Positions 23,190 through 32,937 of a stretch of 64,000 nt of DNA are shown one piece after another; positions within the stretch are counted from its first letter, which is position 1, and each line of letters opens with the position of its first letter. A model generated the notes under the pieces. The model did not search any database and was not told where the DNA came from. It was given only the letters and a program-made list of their open reading frames with translations. A program made the translations under genes and the position numbers. Location: the NCBI GenBank assembly GCA_023974075.1, contig CM043797.1, positions 30,721,023 to 30,785,022 on the forward strand, given 5' to 3'. This DNA is from Chaenocephalus aceratus. Lineage: Eukaryota > Chordata > Actinopteri > Perciformes > Channichthyidae.

Positions 23190-23390
23190 GTTCGGAGGCA
23201 GCAGGTCCCGCCTCAGCTCCGCCTCTTTGCCCTTATTTGGAGCAGTCGGGATTAGACTCTGACGTTGCTGTCAAGCCGTTAGTGGCCGACTCCGCCTACT
23301 AAGGGCTTCTCAGCAACTCTGCAGAATCCTATGGGTGACGTCACCGCCACTACGTCCATTTATATATACAGTCTATGGCCGGAACCCACA
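23190..23390. repeat. Dispersed fish repeat end (TCCATTTATATATACAGTCT type)
   Basis: The segment ends in a TATATATACAGTCTATGG motif, seen in inverse sense as TTTTATAGTCTATGG at about 22730-22745. This suggests a short inverted-repeat element at about 22730-23380 inside the larger hAT. No TSD was found. Confidence 0.4.
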
Positions 23391-23650
23391 CTCAGTTTTT
23401 ACCGTAAATGAGTTTGGTTCAGAGGACAAAACACATAGACCTACAACATTAATTAAACTCGATATTTGTTCACTTGAATTTCACTTTGAATTATTGGATA
23501 TTCTCAATGGGTGAATACATTTTTTTATAATAATAATAAAATAATATATATATTTTTTTTTTAAATGACACCAAAGCTTTCTCAGGGTTGGCCAATGAGT
23601 AAACTGGGTGGGCCTGGGCCCACCCTGGCCCTATGGTGGCTACGCCACTG

Positions 23651-24108
23651 GTGGAAACATCATGCTTTGGGGCTGTTTTTCTGCAAAGGGACCAGGACGA
23701 CTGATCCGTGTAAAGGAAAGAATGAATGGGGCCATGTATCGTGAGATTTTGAGTGACAACCTCCTTCGATCAGCAAGGGCATTGAAGATGAAACGTGGCT
23801 GGGTCTTTCAGCATGACAATGATCCCAAACACACCGCCCGGGCAACGAAGGAGTGGCTTCGTAAGAAGCATTTCAAGGTCCTGGAGTGGCCTAGCCAGTC
23901 TCCAGATCTCAACCCCATAGAAAATCTTTGGAGGGAGTTGAAAGTCTGTGTTGCCCAGCGACAGCCCCAACACATCACTGCTCTAGAGGAGATCTGCATA
24001 GAGGAATGGGCCAAAATACCAGCAACAGTGTGTGAAAACCTTGTGAAGACTTACAGAAAACGTTTGACCTCTGTCATTGCCAACAAAGGGTATATAACAA
24101 AGTATTGA
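23651..24108 (+). pseudogene. Tc1-like transposase, C-terminal part
   Basis: The frame continues the DDE domain interrupted at 15481. After the duplicated target GTGGAAAC it reads [24 protein letters not shown] (second catalytic Asp), [15 protein letters not shown] (catalytic Glu) and ends KGYITKY at 24108. A terminal inverted repeat follows at about 24250-24324. The two last catalytic residues are intact but the first is not (see 15119-15481). Not functional because the gene is split. Confidence 0.88.
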
Positions 24109-24249
24109 GATGAACTTTTGTTATTGACCAAATACTTATTTTCCACCATAATGTGCAAATAAATTCTTTAAAAATCAGACAATGTGATTTCCTGGATTCT
24201 TTTCCCCCATTCTGTCTTTCATAGTTGAGGTATACCTAGGATGAAAATT

Positions 24250-24324
24250 ACAGGCCTCTCTTATCTTTTTAAGTGGGAGAACTTGCACAATTGGTGGCTG
24301 ACTAAATACCTTTTTGCCCCACTG
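24250..24324 (-). repeat. Tc1-like right terminal inverted repeat
   Basis: The segment ends TTTTTGCCCCACTG followed by TA, the target dinucleotide. It includes the long fish Tc1 arm GGGAGAACTTGCACAATTGG. The matching left arm is not found upstream of 15060. Confidence 0.75.
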
Positions 24325-24841
24325 TATATACAAGTATAATTAATACAACTGTTAATTTGATTAGAGCTTTGACACATATATCTTTATATATGTATAAGTA
24401 TGACGACTTCCATCATCCATGGGTAAAGGTAAAACTCATGTAGTACTGAACACGTCACATGAACGTGCCGGGCGGCGCGGTCCCGTGGGTTAGATGCGCG
24501 TTCATAATGCAAAAGGAAATAACTCTCAGAATGACGTTATTAGCACATTTTTACAACTTGAGGAACGAACGTTTTTAATAAGGGCTATACAAGTCAAGTG
24601 TTCATACTGGGTAGTTTATTTAGTTTAAAAAAAATTATCCAACGATTTACAGACCACTCTTTCCCCATGTAAATCAATGGGAAAAAGTGTTTCCGAGCCT
24701 GGCAACTAAACGGAAGTGTAAGGTGCCGTTTGGCCAGCATGAATATTTTCATCAGAGTCCGGCGCACTTCCTGGGGGCTTGGTTATCCCCCGGTATACCC
24801 TAGTCAGCGCCCCTAGTTACACTAATCAGCGTGCGATTACC

Positions 24842-24906
24842 GTACAGCCAATCACAATGCGTGACGTCATTGGTAAGCAACGGACCCCGAATACATATGG
24901 TAGGGC
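24842..24906. repeat. Inverted-repeat arm, right (partner of 14531-14606)
   Basis: Contains CCGTACAGCCAAT, GACGTCATTGGTAAGC and ACGGACCCCGAA, which are the reverse complement of the arm at 14531-14606. Confidence 0.5.
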
Positions 24907-24934
24907 GAACACATGTAGGGTCCTTCTCAAGTAG

Positions 24935-25056
24935 ATTATTTTCATTTCCTCGCTTCTCGGTATCACCGGAAGTTGATTTATCTGCGCCATCTTGAGTACC
25001 GTCCCATGGCGCTTATTTCTGCCAGAGGACCGATGATCGTGGAGCGAGGAGCGATA
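24935..25056 (+). repeat. Repeat segment shared with 28258-28380
   Basis: Both copies read ATTTTCATTTCCTCGC, CACCGGAAGTTGATTT, GCGCCATCTTGAGTACCGTC and GAGCGAGGAGCGATA in the same order, with a few substitutions. They flank the TA-bounded element 25057-28076 plus about 180 bp. This suggests a duplicated terminal segment of an unidentified DNA element whose GGAGGACCGAGGAG words also occur, partly inverted, at 31570-31735. Confidence 0.6.
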
Positions 25057-25783
25057 GGGGAGAGTGGGGTAAGTTGAGCCATTTTTTTAGTTATGCTGTC
25101 CTCTAAGCAAGGAGAAATGACACATAGTCAAAATGAAAACATACACCTATAATTCAGGATGTCTCCTATCAATGGCAATGATAATAATTAATATTTGATC
25201 AAGGGCAGTGAAAATATTACTTCTTTAAAAAAAAAAAGGCTCAAAAGGCTTGTGGCTCAACTTGCCCCAGTGTAGGGGTAAGTTGATCCAGGTCAGGGGG
25301 TAAATTGAACCACTGTTCAAACCTGGGCATATCTGTTCAAACCTGGGCATACCTACAACACATCTTAAAGGTAACTATAAACAATAAATAACAAACCAAA
25401 TACAAGCTTAGTTTTTCAAATATTTTTTATATAAATTTCGATTGAATTGATTGATTTTTTTTTAACATGTTAAAAGGAAAAGTAATCATACAAATGGTGA
25501 TACAATTTCATACATCTTACCAATCAAACACAGGGTAAATTCAACTTTAAATGTAGCCTACAATGAGCTCAACTTGGCCTACTTTCATTAATTTCTCCAT
25601 TGAAAAACTGGCTCAACTTACCCCAAGGTCCATGGTTCACTTTACCCCATAGCCACCATTTTAGAAAAAATAGCCTAGCATTACAATTCAGAGTCATCTT
25701 TAGCTTAATGATTCACATGGTTTAATACGCTGCCAACACATCAACATATACATCCATCCATCCATCCATCCATCTTCTCCCGC

Positions 25784-26389
25784 TTATCCGTGGTCGGGTC
25801 GCGGGGGTAGCAGTTCCAGCAGAGAGCCCCAAACTTTCTTTTCCCTGGCGACATCAACCAGCTCTGACTGGGGGATCCCAAGGCGCTCCCAGGCCAGCGA
25901 AGAGATATAATCCCTCCACCTGGTCCTAGGTCTACCCCTTGGTCTCTTCCCAGCTGGACGTGCCTGGAACACCTCCCTAGGGAGGCGCCCAGGTGGCATC
26001 CTAACTAGGTGCCCGAACCACCTCAACTGGCTTCTTTCGACGCGAAGGAGGAGCGGCTCAACTCCGAGTCCCTCCCTGATGACCGAACTTCTCACCTTAT
26101 CTCTAAGGGAGACACCAGCCACCCGGCGGAGGAAACCCATCTCGGCCGCTTGTATCCGCGATCTCGTTCTTTCGGTCATGACCCATCCTTCATGACCATA
26201 GGTGAGGGTAGGAACGAAAATGGCCCGGTAGACAGAGAGCTTTGCCTTCTGGCTCAGCTCCCTTTTCGTCACAACGGTGCGGTAAAGCGACTGCAATACC
26301 GCTCCCGCTGCTCCGATTCTCCGGCCCATCTCACGCTCCATTGTTCCCTCACTCGAGAACAAGACCCCGAGATACTTGAACTCCTTCAC
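25784..26389 (-). pseudogene. Rex3 RT C-terminal part (other frame)
   Basis: The frame reads [20 protein letters not shown], then [20 protein letters not shown] and [20 protein letters not shown]. These are the usual C-terminal blocks of Rex3, ending next to the 3' tail. It is displaced from the main RT frame by a shift near 26390. In the second Rex3 copy (62227-63158) about 21 bp are present here that this copy lacks, consistent with a small deletion. Confidence 0.85.
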
Positions 26390-27839
26390 TTGGGGTAAGG
26401 ACAGTCCATCGGTTTCCTGCTGAGAACCATGGCCTCAGATTTGGAGGTGCTGATCCTCATCCCAGCCGCTTCACACTCGGTTGCGAACCGATCCAGTGAG
26501 TGCTGAAGGTCGCAGACCGATGAAGCCATCAGAACCACATCATCTGCAAAAAGCAGTGGTGCAATCCTTAGTCCACCGAACTGCAGACCCCCCCCCCCAC
26601 GACTACGCCTCGAAATCCGATCCATGTATATTACAAACAGGATTGGTGACAAAGCGCAGCCCTGGCGGAGGCCAACCCTCACCGGAAATGGGTCCGACTT
26701 ACTGCCGAGGACCCGGACACAGCTCTCGCTTTGGGAGTACAGAGATTGGATGGCCCTGAGTAGAGACCCCCTCACCCCATACTCCCGCAGCACCTCCCAC
26801 AGTAACTCCCTGGGAACCCGGTCATACGCCTTCTCCAAGTCTACAAAACACATGTAGACCGGATAAGCGTACTCCCAGGCCCCCTCCAGGATCCTTGCGA
26901 GAGTAAAAAGCTGATCCGTCGTTCCACGACCAGGACGGAATCCGCATTGTTCCTCCTCAATCTGAGGTTCGACAATCGGCCTGACCCTCCTTTCAAGTAC
27001 CTTGGAGTAAACTTTCCCGGGGAGGCTGAGTAGTGTGATGCCTCTGTAATTGGCACACACCCTCTGATCCCCCTTTTTGAAAAGGGGAACCACCACCCCG
27101 GTCTGCCACTCCTTCGGTACTGTTTCCGACTTCCACGCAACGTTGATGAGACATGTCAACCATGACAGTCCCTCAACACCCAGAGCCTTCAGCATTTCCG
27201 GGCGGATCTCATCCACCCCCGGGGCTTTGCCACTGTGGAGTTGTTTGACGACCTCAGTGACCTCCCCCCGGGAGATTGGTGTTGATCCCCCGTCATACTC
27301 CAGCTCTGCCTCTAACATAGAGGGCGGAGTTGTCGGGTTCAGGAGTTCCTCAAAGTGTTCCTTCCAACGTCCCAACACTCCATCAGTTGAGGTCAACAAC
27401 GTCCCATCCTTACTGTACACAGCTTGGATGGTTCCCTGCTTCCCCCTCCTGAGGTGTCGGACAGTTTTCCAGAACAACTTTGGTGCCGCCCGAAAGTCCT
27501 TCTCCATGTCTTCTCCAAACTTCTCCCACACCCGCTGCTTTGCCTCGGCCACGGATGAGGCTGCTGCCCTTCGGGCCTGTCGGTACCTTGCAACTGCCTC
27601 GGGAGTCCCCCGGGATAACAAATCCCTGAAGGCCTCCTTCTTCAGTCGGACGGCTTCCCTGACCACCGGTGTCCACCAGGAGGTTCGAGGGTTACCGCCC
27701 CTTGAGGCACCTAGGACCTTGAGACCACAGCTCCCCACCGCGGCTTCAGCAATAGAGGCTTTGAACACCGACCGCTCTGGTTCAATATCCCCAACCTCCA
27801 CAGGAATGCCCGAAAAGCTCCGCCGGAGGTGCGAGTTGA
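26386..27839 (-). pseudogene. Rex3 reverse transcriptase, main part
   Basis: A frame of over 480 codons covers the RT fingers, palm and thumb: SGKAPGVDEIRPEMLKALG, WQTGVVVPLFKKGD, NYRGITLLSLPGKVYSKVLERR, QCGFRPGRGTTDQLFTL, FVDLEKAYDRVPRELLW (first catalytic Asp), [18 protein letters not shown] and [15 protein letters not shown] (catalytic FADD). It is open from the truncated 5' edge to 26386, where the frame shifts to 25784-26389. It is a 5'-truncated copy with one frameshift near 26386, otherwise well preserved. Confidence 0.9.
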
Positions 27840-28257
27840 ACATATACATATGTGTTTAAACCTGGATACTTTTTTTTTTACATGACAGCCGATATAGCTG
27901 ACATCTAGAACATTTACTTTGACAAGCAAAAAACGTTGAGTATCTCTCTTTCACAGGCAATGAGAAATGGGTGGAGCTTGCATAATTTCTGGTCACTTGA
28001 TTACAACTATAAGGCGTTGCCTGGTTACAGGGGGTGGTTCAATTTACCCACTGGCTCAACTTACCCCCTTCTCCCCTATACATTTTAAGAATGGCGTTTG
28101 TCTTTTTTGAGAATGAGTTCTTATTTTATTTAATGTATTTGCGTCTACAACAGATGATACAAATGTTTGTGTCAGTAAATGTGTACTAACAGAGGCGGAG
28201 GTGTTTGTGAAAATAACGGGGACAGAGCTGGCTGCTGTCAGACAATGGCCCCGTCTC

Positions 28258-28380
28258 AGGTCGACTATTTTCATTTCCTCGCTCCTCGGTCTCACCGGAA
28301 GTTGATTTGCCTGCGCCATCTTGAGTACCGTCCCATGGCTCTTATTTCTGCCGGAGGACCGAGGAGCGAGGAGCGATAAC
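28258..28380 (+). repeat. Second copy of the repeat at 24935-25056
   Basis: Shares CACCGGAAGTTGATTT, GCGCCATCTTGAGTACCGTC and GAGCGAGGAGCGATA with the first copy. Its right neighbour is ACCGAGGAACC rather than the TA-flanked element. Confidence 0.6.
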
Positions 28381-28808
28381 CGAGGAACCACCAGACCATC
28401 CTCCGATTAAATCCTCAGACACTCGCCCCGCCCCCTTACTGTGTATCGCTCACTGATTGGACGATGCAGCGCATGCACTGATCTGATGCTTCTTGACATG
28501 AGAGCAGTTCTCATTCATAACACTCCGTTCGATGTTTCACTCAACGCGTATGCAAACAGAAGCATCAATCTCATTACGCCAATCCTGATTAGCTGGTGAT
28601 CTTGACGTCAACGTCAGGGAATCCACCCACCCTTTAAGTAGCTTGCGCTACGACACAGCGTCATTCAAACACCTCTTCTCGCTTCAGAGCACATCTCGAA
28701 TTATCAGTAACCGGGCTAGCTTAACGGTCCACAGACTGAACCCAAAGCTAACATTCGGTCGACGGGCGCTTGCCGGTTACTTTTTTGCTTTGCAAGAAGA
28801 CTGAACAA

Positions 28809-29180
28809 TATTAACACACCAGTTAATATTGTAATCTCCCTTGCCGTTTCTTTCTGTCGAAATAACGGTAAGGTTTGATTTTTTTCTTCAAGCTAGTAAC
28901 ATACCTGTTGCTAGTTTTTTCTTCCCTCCACACCGACACCACGGTAAAGAGGACGTTCTCTTTTCTCTCTCACACCAGAGGAGACAGAGATAAAAAAAGG
29001 TATTAACACACCAGTTAATATTCTTTAAAGAATAAAATCTACACCGTCGCCTTTTTTCCTTTCGGACTAACGGCAAGGTTGGATTTTTTTCTCAGTAACG
29101 TACCTGTTACTAGCGCGTCCACTCCGCGCCGACACCCCGGCGAACGAAGATGGACCCTTCTCTCCCTCACACCAGAGGAG
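28809..29180 (+). repeat. Tandem duplication in the DIRS leader
   Basis: Two copies (about 28809-28984 and 29000-29180) share ATTAACACACCAGTTAATATT-type starts, then AACGGYAAGGTTKGATTTTT, AGTAACRTACCTGTTRCTAG and CTCTCWCACACCAGAGGAG. The second copy contains the gag start codon at 29150. Confidence 0.7.
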
Positions 29181-30725
29181 TCAGGGACTCGGAGGCTCGG
29201 CTATGCAGCTGCAGGTTTAAGATTTCAGGCACAGACTCACACTGGGTCTGCTCGTCCTGCCTCGGGCTGGAACACGCCCGGGAGGCTATCGATAACCCCG
29301 GCTCGTGCGGGAATTGTACCCGCTTCACCATTAAGAGCCTCCGCCGACGGTTAGCACGCCAAGCTAGCTTGTCGGGACGGGACCCCCTCATGTCCGCTGA
29401 TTCGCCAGCCGGCAATCAAGACATGGTGGCGTCCGCCGCAGAGATTGAGCATCGCCCTGTGTCAGACTGGGGCTCAACAACAGCGACAGCCGCTGAACCG
29501 GAGCCCCACGCCGTGTCAGGCTGGAACCCGGTGGCGGCAAGAGCCGCGAGAGCGGAGCCCCGCGCTGTGTCAAGCTGGGGCTCCCAACTGGACCTCACCA
29601 TGGTTCCACCCGCGGAGGATGTCCTGGAGTTGGACTATATGGTGGACGAAGAGGATACCTCTGAGTTCCTCCTGTCTGACTCGGATGAGGATGACATCTT
29701 CGTTTCATCGGCTCAGGCTGCAAAGCCGGGAGCGATGTCCGCTCCCCCGGGCGTCCAGGCTGGACATCCCATGGCCTGAAGTGGCCAAGGAGACCTCCAG
29801 ATCTCGCTACGAGGGGAAGAACTTGCCCCAAGCAGCGAGGACGAAGAGGCAGCTCCTTCCAGTCTTTCCGGAGATGCTGGACAAGGTGTCGGTCTCGTGG
29901 AGAGACCGCCCCTTTAGCAACAAGGCCCCAATCCAGGGTGCCTCCTCCCTGGACTGTGACGGTATGGAGAGGCTCGGCCTGCTCCGCATGCCGCCCATGG
30001 AACCGCTGGTGGCAGCCCACCTCCAACCGAGGCTGGCTTCGACACCGAGCAGGAGCCCCATGCTACCGGCAAAGGCAGACCGGTTCCAGTCAGCGATGAC
30101 CGAACGGGCCTATAAAGCCGCAGCTTTGTCCGCCAGGGCACTCAACGTCTCCTCGCTGCTGACCGGAGCTTCAGAGCTCTGCGAAGACATGTCGAGCAAA
30201 CCTGAGCCTGCCGTGTGAGACGGGATCGCAGCGATCACGGACATTTGCCTCCGTGTGCAGCGCTGTGCAGTCCAAGCCACGGGCAAAGCACTGGGAATGA
30301 TGGTGGTACAGGAGAGAGCCAGGTGGCTCAACCTGACGAACCTTCCAGACCAGAAAAAAGAGGATGTTCTGGACATGCCTATTGTTCCCGAGGGCATATT
30401 TGGCTCCGCTCTAGCTTCAATGCAGCTGAGATGCGAGTCCAAAAGGAAGGGAGACGAGGCTCTCCAGCTCTGTCTCCCCCGAAGGGTCCAGCCGCCACCT
30501 CCAATGGTCCCGCGGCAGGCCTTCACTCAAGCTGTCTCACGTCCTGCCCGGTTCAAGATACCGAAGCAGCAGAGACCGCAGCCCGTCCCGGGTCCCCAAC
30601 CCAGGCACGAGGCAAGGGGGAGCTGGCCAAGAAAATCTCCGGTTAGGCGCAGCCGACCCAGGTTTTCAGCCACCAGGCGAGGAAGAAGAAGCGGGCGGCC
30701 TGACAGCGGAAGAGCACGCTCATGA
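29150..30725 (+). pseudogene. DIRS gag-like protein, frameshifted
   Basis: The first frame (29150-29779) begins MDPSLPHTRGVRDSEARLCS. It contains a Cys/His block (CRFKIS...HWVCSSCLGLEHARE...CGNC) like the zinc-binding start of fish DIRS gag, then an acidic stretch (VDEEDTSEFLLSDSDEDDI). The downstream part lies in other frames: 29445-30218 with RSPMLPAKADRFQSAMTERA, and 30255-30725 with MVVQERARWLNLTNLPDQKK and VPEGIFGSALASMQLRCESK. At least two frameshifts separate the blocks. Gag identification rests on resemblance to fish DIRS proteins. Confidence 0.65.
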
Positions 30726-30734
30726 ACTGTCAAC

Positions 30735-30755
30735 GGGGGGGGGGGGGGGGGGGGG
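30735..30755 (+). repeat. Run of 21 G
   Basis: An uninterrupted G homopolymer marks the point where the DIRS gag sequence stops. It may be a true homopolymer or an assembly or sequencing weak spot joining unrelated pieces. Confidence 0.9.
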
Positions 30756-31950
30756 ATTAGCGCCGGTGTTATGCCGTGTTGTGCATGCCCACTGCACCTC
30801 GCGGGAGTGCGCCACAGCGTAAAGCAAACTCCCAGACATTTCAATGATTTGTACGGCATAGTTAGGTCTGGAAACGACATAAGGGCATAACACTGGAGCC
30901 CTGCTGCGGGGAAACTTTGGCGCTGTTCTGAGTTTGTTCTAATCCGTCAAAATGACAGACTGCTTTCAGATTTTTCCGTCATTGTCAAAAGAATTCCGTC
31001 ATAGACAGAATATATTCGGTTAACGCGACCTCTGGTGCCACCATGCCCCCATCTTCCCGCCGCCTAGAGTGATGCCAGAACGTCATCCTCAAGTTCGCGC
31101 CATCAGGGAAATGGACTTAACATCAAAGACAGCAAGTTCCGCTGCCTGTTTAAGTCACACAAACACATGTCATCATTGTTGTTTCAGAATAAATCATTTT
31201 CCACTGTCGTTTCCAGGCTTGAAGCCAAGGGCGCAGTCAATAAAAATGAAAAGAAAAACAATAAAAACAATAAACAGTCTGTCGTCTGCCCCTCTTTTGA
31301 GAGCGGCTACGGCCTCTCTCAAAAGGCGGACAATAGACGGGATTGTGAAGGCACCACTGCCACCCGCATGCGCAGTGTCGGCCGGGGTTGTCAACCTGGG
31401 GTACCACCGTGTTCAGACACTAGAGGGCCCCATAACACAACAAATAGAGACACTGAGGGCAGACGACAGAGCTGTGACATCTCCACTCGAGGGATGCATG
31501 CAGAGCTTTCATTGGCTGAGATAAGTCCGGCCGTGCGTCATGCCTCCACCGTTCCCGGAAATGCATCCGTGGAGGATGCATCAGTGTCTCCTCGGTTAGA
31601 GCTCCTCCAGAGAGCCTCCTCGATGCTCGGTCCTCGATCCTCGAAGTGCATTTAGAGAAATTAGATGTCCTTCAACATGGCGCGCTGAAATTCATTTCCG
31701 GGTCACTACCGGAGGACCGAGGAGTCGAGGAGGGGAAATTTGAGTATTGAAAAACCTCTTCTAAAGTACCGCAGTCTCTTCTCCTAAGTCCTTTTGAATT
31801 CTCCTATCCACTATCCCTTAACCCCATGACGTTTCACTCAGAGGTCAAGGAATAGGAGATAGGGTTAGAATTTAGGAACTGATTTTTGGATTATTGGAAC
31901 GCAACCCAGGGCCGGCCCGTCGCACTGGCGTTATAGATGTTCGCCTAGGG

Positions 31951-32937
31951 CAGGGGTGGGGAACCTTTTTCCTCTCAAGGGCCATTTCAATTTTTTCAAC
32001 ATCCTCCGAGGGCCGTACAAATTATTGACCTCTGCTTAAAAATCACAGCCCATTCATTTGGCCTTTCTATCATGCTTTGCAAAGAAAAAGCAACCTCTTA
32101 GTCCAGATATCTTGCCATGACTCGCGTATGCATGCACGTGCACGGTTGTGGCATAACCACCAAACAGAAAGATATGGACACAAGATGTGTGCAAATGCAT
32201 TTAGTTTCCTATATGTGAACATGATTTAAGTGGGGGGGTCCGGGGGCATGCTCCGGGAAGTTAAAATCATCAATCTGGTGCACTTTGAGAGAAAAATGAA
32301 GAGATCTATGGATACATCTCAACACCCATATGAAACAGAACTGTAAGCAGATTTACTTTTTCTTTATGAATATTTTCCAAATCACTCTCCTTTTAAACTG
32401 TATTTTTGTTTATTAATAACAACTTGTTTTTACTGTCATATAGTATTTTATACCTGGTTTTTTTGTATAACTATAATGATCATATAAAGATGTGCCTTTA
32501 CCTCACTGGTTGGAGAAACAGCTTCTTATATTCGTTAGCATAGCTAGCCAGATGCTAAGAACAAAGAAGGTATTGACTGTATGCTCAGTATGACAGATGA
32601 ACAGATCGCCACTGGGCTTTCAACTAAAGACACAGCCACGCAAAAACTGCGGCATGTGTACGGCTCTTTATGGGTGTTGCAATTTTTAAAGTCCCGGAGC
32701 GGCGTTCTGGTGCTCTCCGTTAGAACTGCACCCCTGTCAAACGAGACATATACCACGTGATGACACGTTAGGCTCGTGTTGTGTTCAAGGACCATGACCG
32801 TTGCCAGGAAAAACAGGTACTCGCTTGTTTAATTATTTTGCGATCTAGATTTCTTAATTTTTTTTCTTTTTTCCGTGTGTTTATAAATTATCTCGAGGGC
32901 CATACCAAATGGTCTCGCCGGAAGTTCCCCACCCCTG
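31951..32937. mobile_element. hAT-like element (8-bp TSD GCCTAGGG)
   Basis: The termini are CAGGGGTGGGGAAC and GTTCCCCACCCCTG, flanked by GCCTAGGG at 31943-31950 and 32938-32945. Its interior is the reverse complement of 19990-20938 in the hAT at 19780-21776. It inserted into another hAT-like end (CAGGGCCGGCCCGTCG from 31907, with TCGCCTAGGGCGCC). It has no transposase and is 987 bp long. Confidence 0.88.

Larger units (their letters stand above)
15482..23650. mobile_element. hAT-like element interrupting a Tc1 transposase (8-bp TSD GTGGAAAC)
   Basis: The termini are CAGTAGCATAGGC and GCTACGCCACTG (inverted CAGTGGCGTAGC), flanked by GTGGAAAC at 15474-15481 and 23651-23658. Arms with GGGTGGGCC words are present on both sides (15510-15540 and 23606-23630). 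The element is 8169 bp now. Subtracting the DIRS1-like insertion (16172-21961) leaves about 2.4 kb with no transposase frame. A LINE 3' fragment (15660-15897) and other repeats occupy the remainder. Confidence 0.85.
25754..27839 (-). mobile_element. Rex3 (RTE-clade) retrotransposon, 5'-truncated, 10-bp TSD
   Basis: It is flanked by ACATATACAT at 25744-25753 and 27840-27849. On the minus strand it ends in the (GATG)n-type tail typical of Rex3 (CATCCATCCATC at 25754-25770 on the plus strand). It encodes reverse transcriptase. The endonuclease is missing by 5' truncation at 27839. Confidence 0.92.
25057..28076. mobile_element. TA-flanked DNA element with GGGTAAGTTGA subterminal repeats, hosting Rex3
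   Basis: The ends are GGGGAGAGTGGGGTAAGTTG and, inverted, GGGGAGAAGGGGGTAAGTTG, each bordered by TA (25055-25056 and 28077-28078). The motif GGGGTAAGTTGA or GGGGTAAATTGAACC and its complement recur inside near 25258-25312, 25612-25650 and 28030-28060. The size without the Rex3 insertion is about 0.92 kb, with no transposase. TA flanks suggest Tc1/mariner-type mobilisation, but the family is not recognised. Confidence 0.65.
28640..30734 (+). mobile_element. Second DIRS-type element: leader and gag only, cut at a poly-G run
   Basis: A leader with a roughly 180-bp tandem duplication (28809-28984 and 29000-29180) precedes a gag-like coding stretch that begins ATG at 29150. It continues, with frame changes, to about 30725. 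RT, RNase H and recombinase are absent. The sequence passes into a run of 21 G (30735-30755) and then unrelated DNA. No partner inverted end was found. Confidence 0.6.

Noticed and set aside
28440..28640. Left inverted repeat for the second DIRS element
   Set aside because: No complementary copy was found downstream, so the repeat cannot be shown.
31069..31655. Two overlapping ORFs of 151 and 162 codons
   Set aside because: No recognisable domains, basic low-complexity composition and overlapping frames; probably repeat-derived noise.
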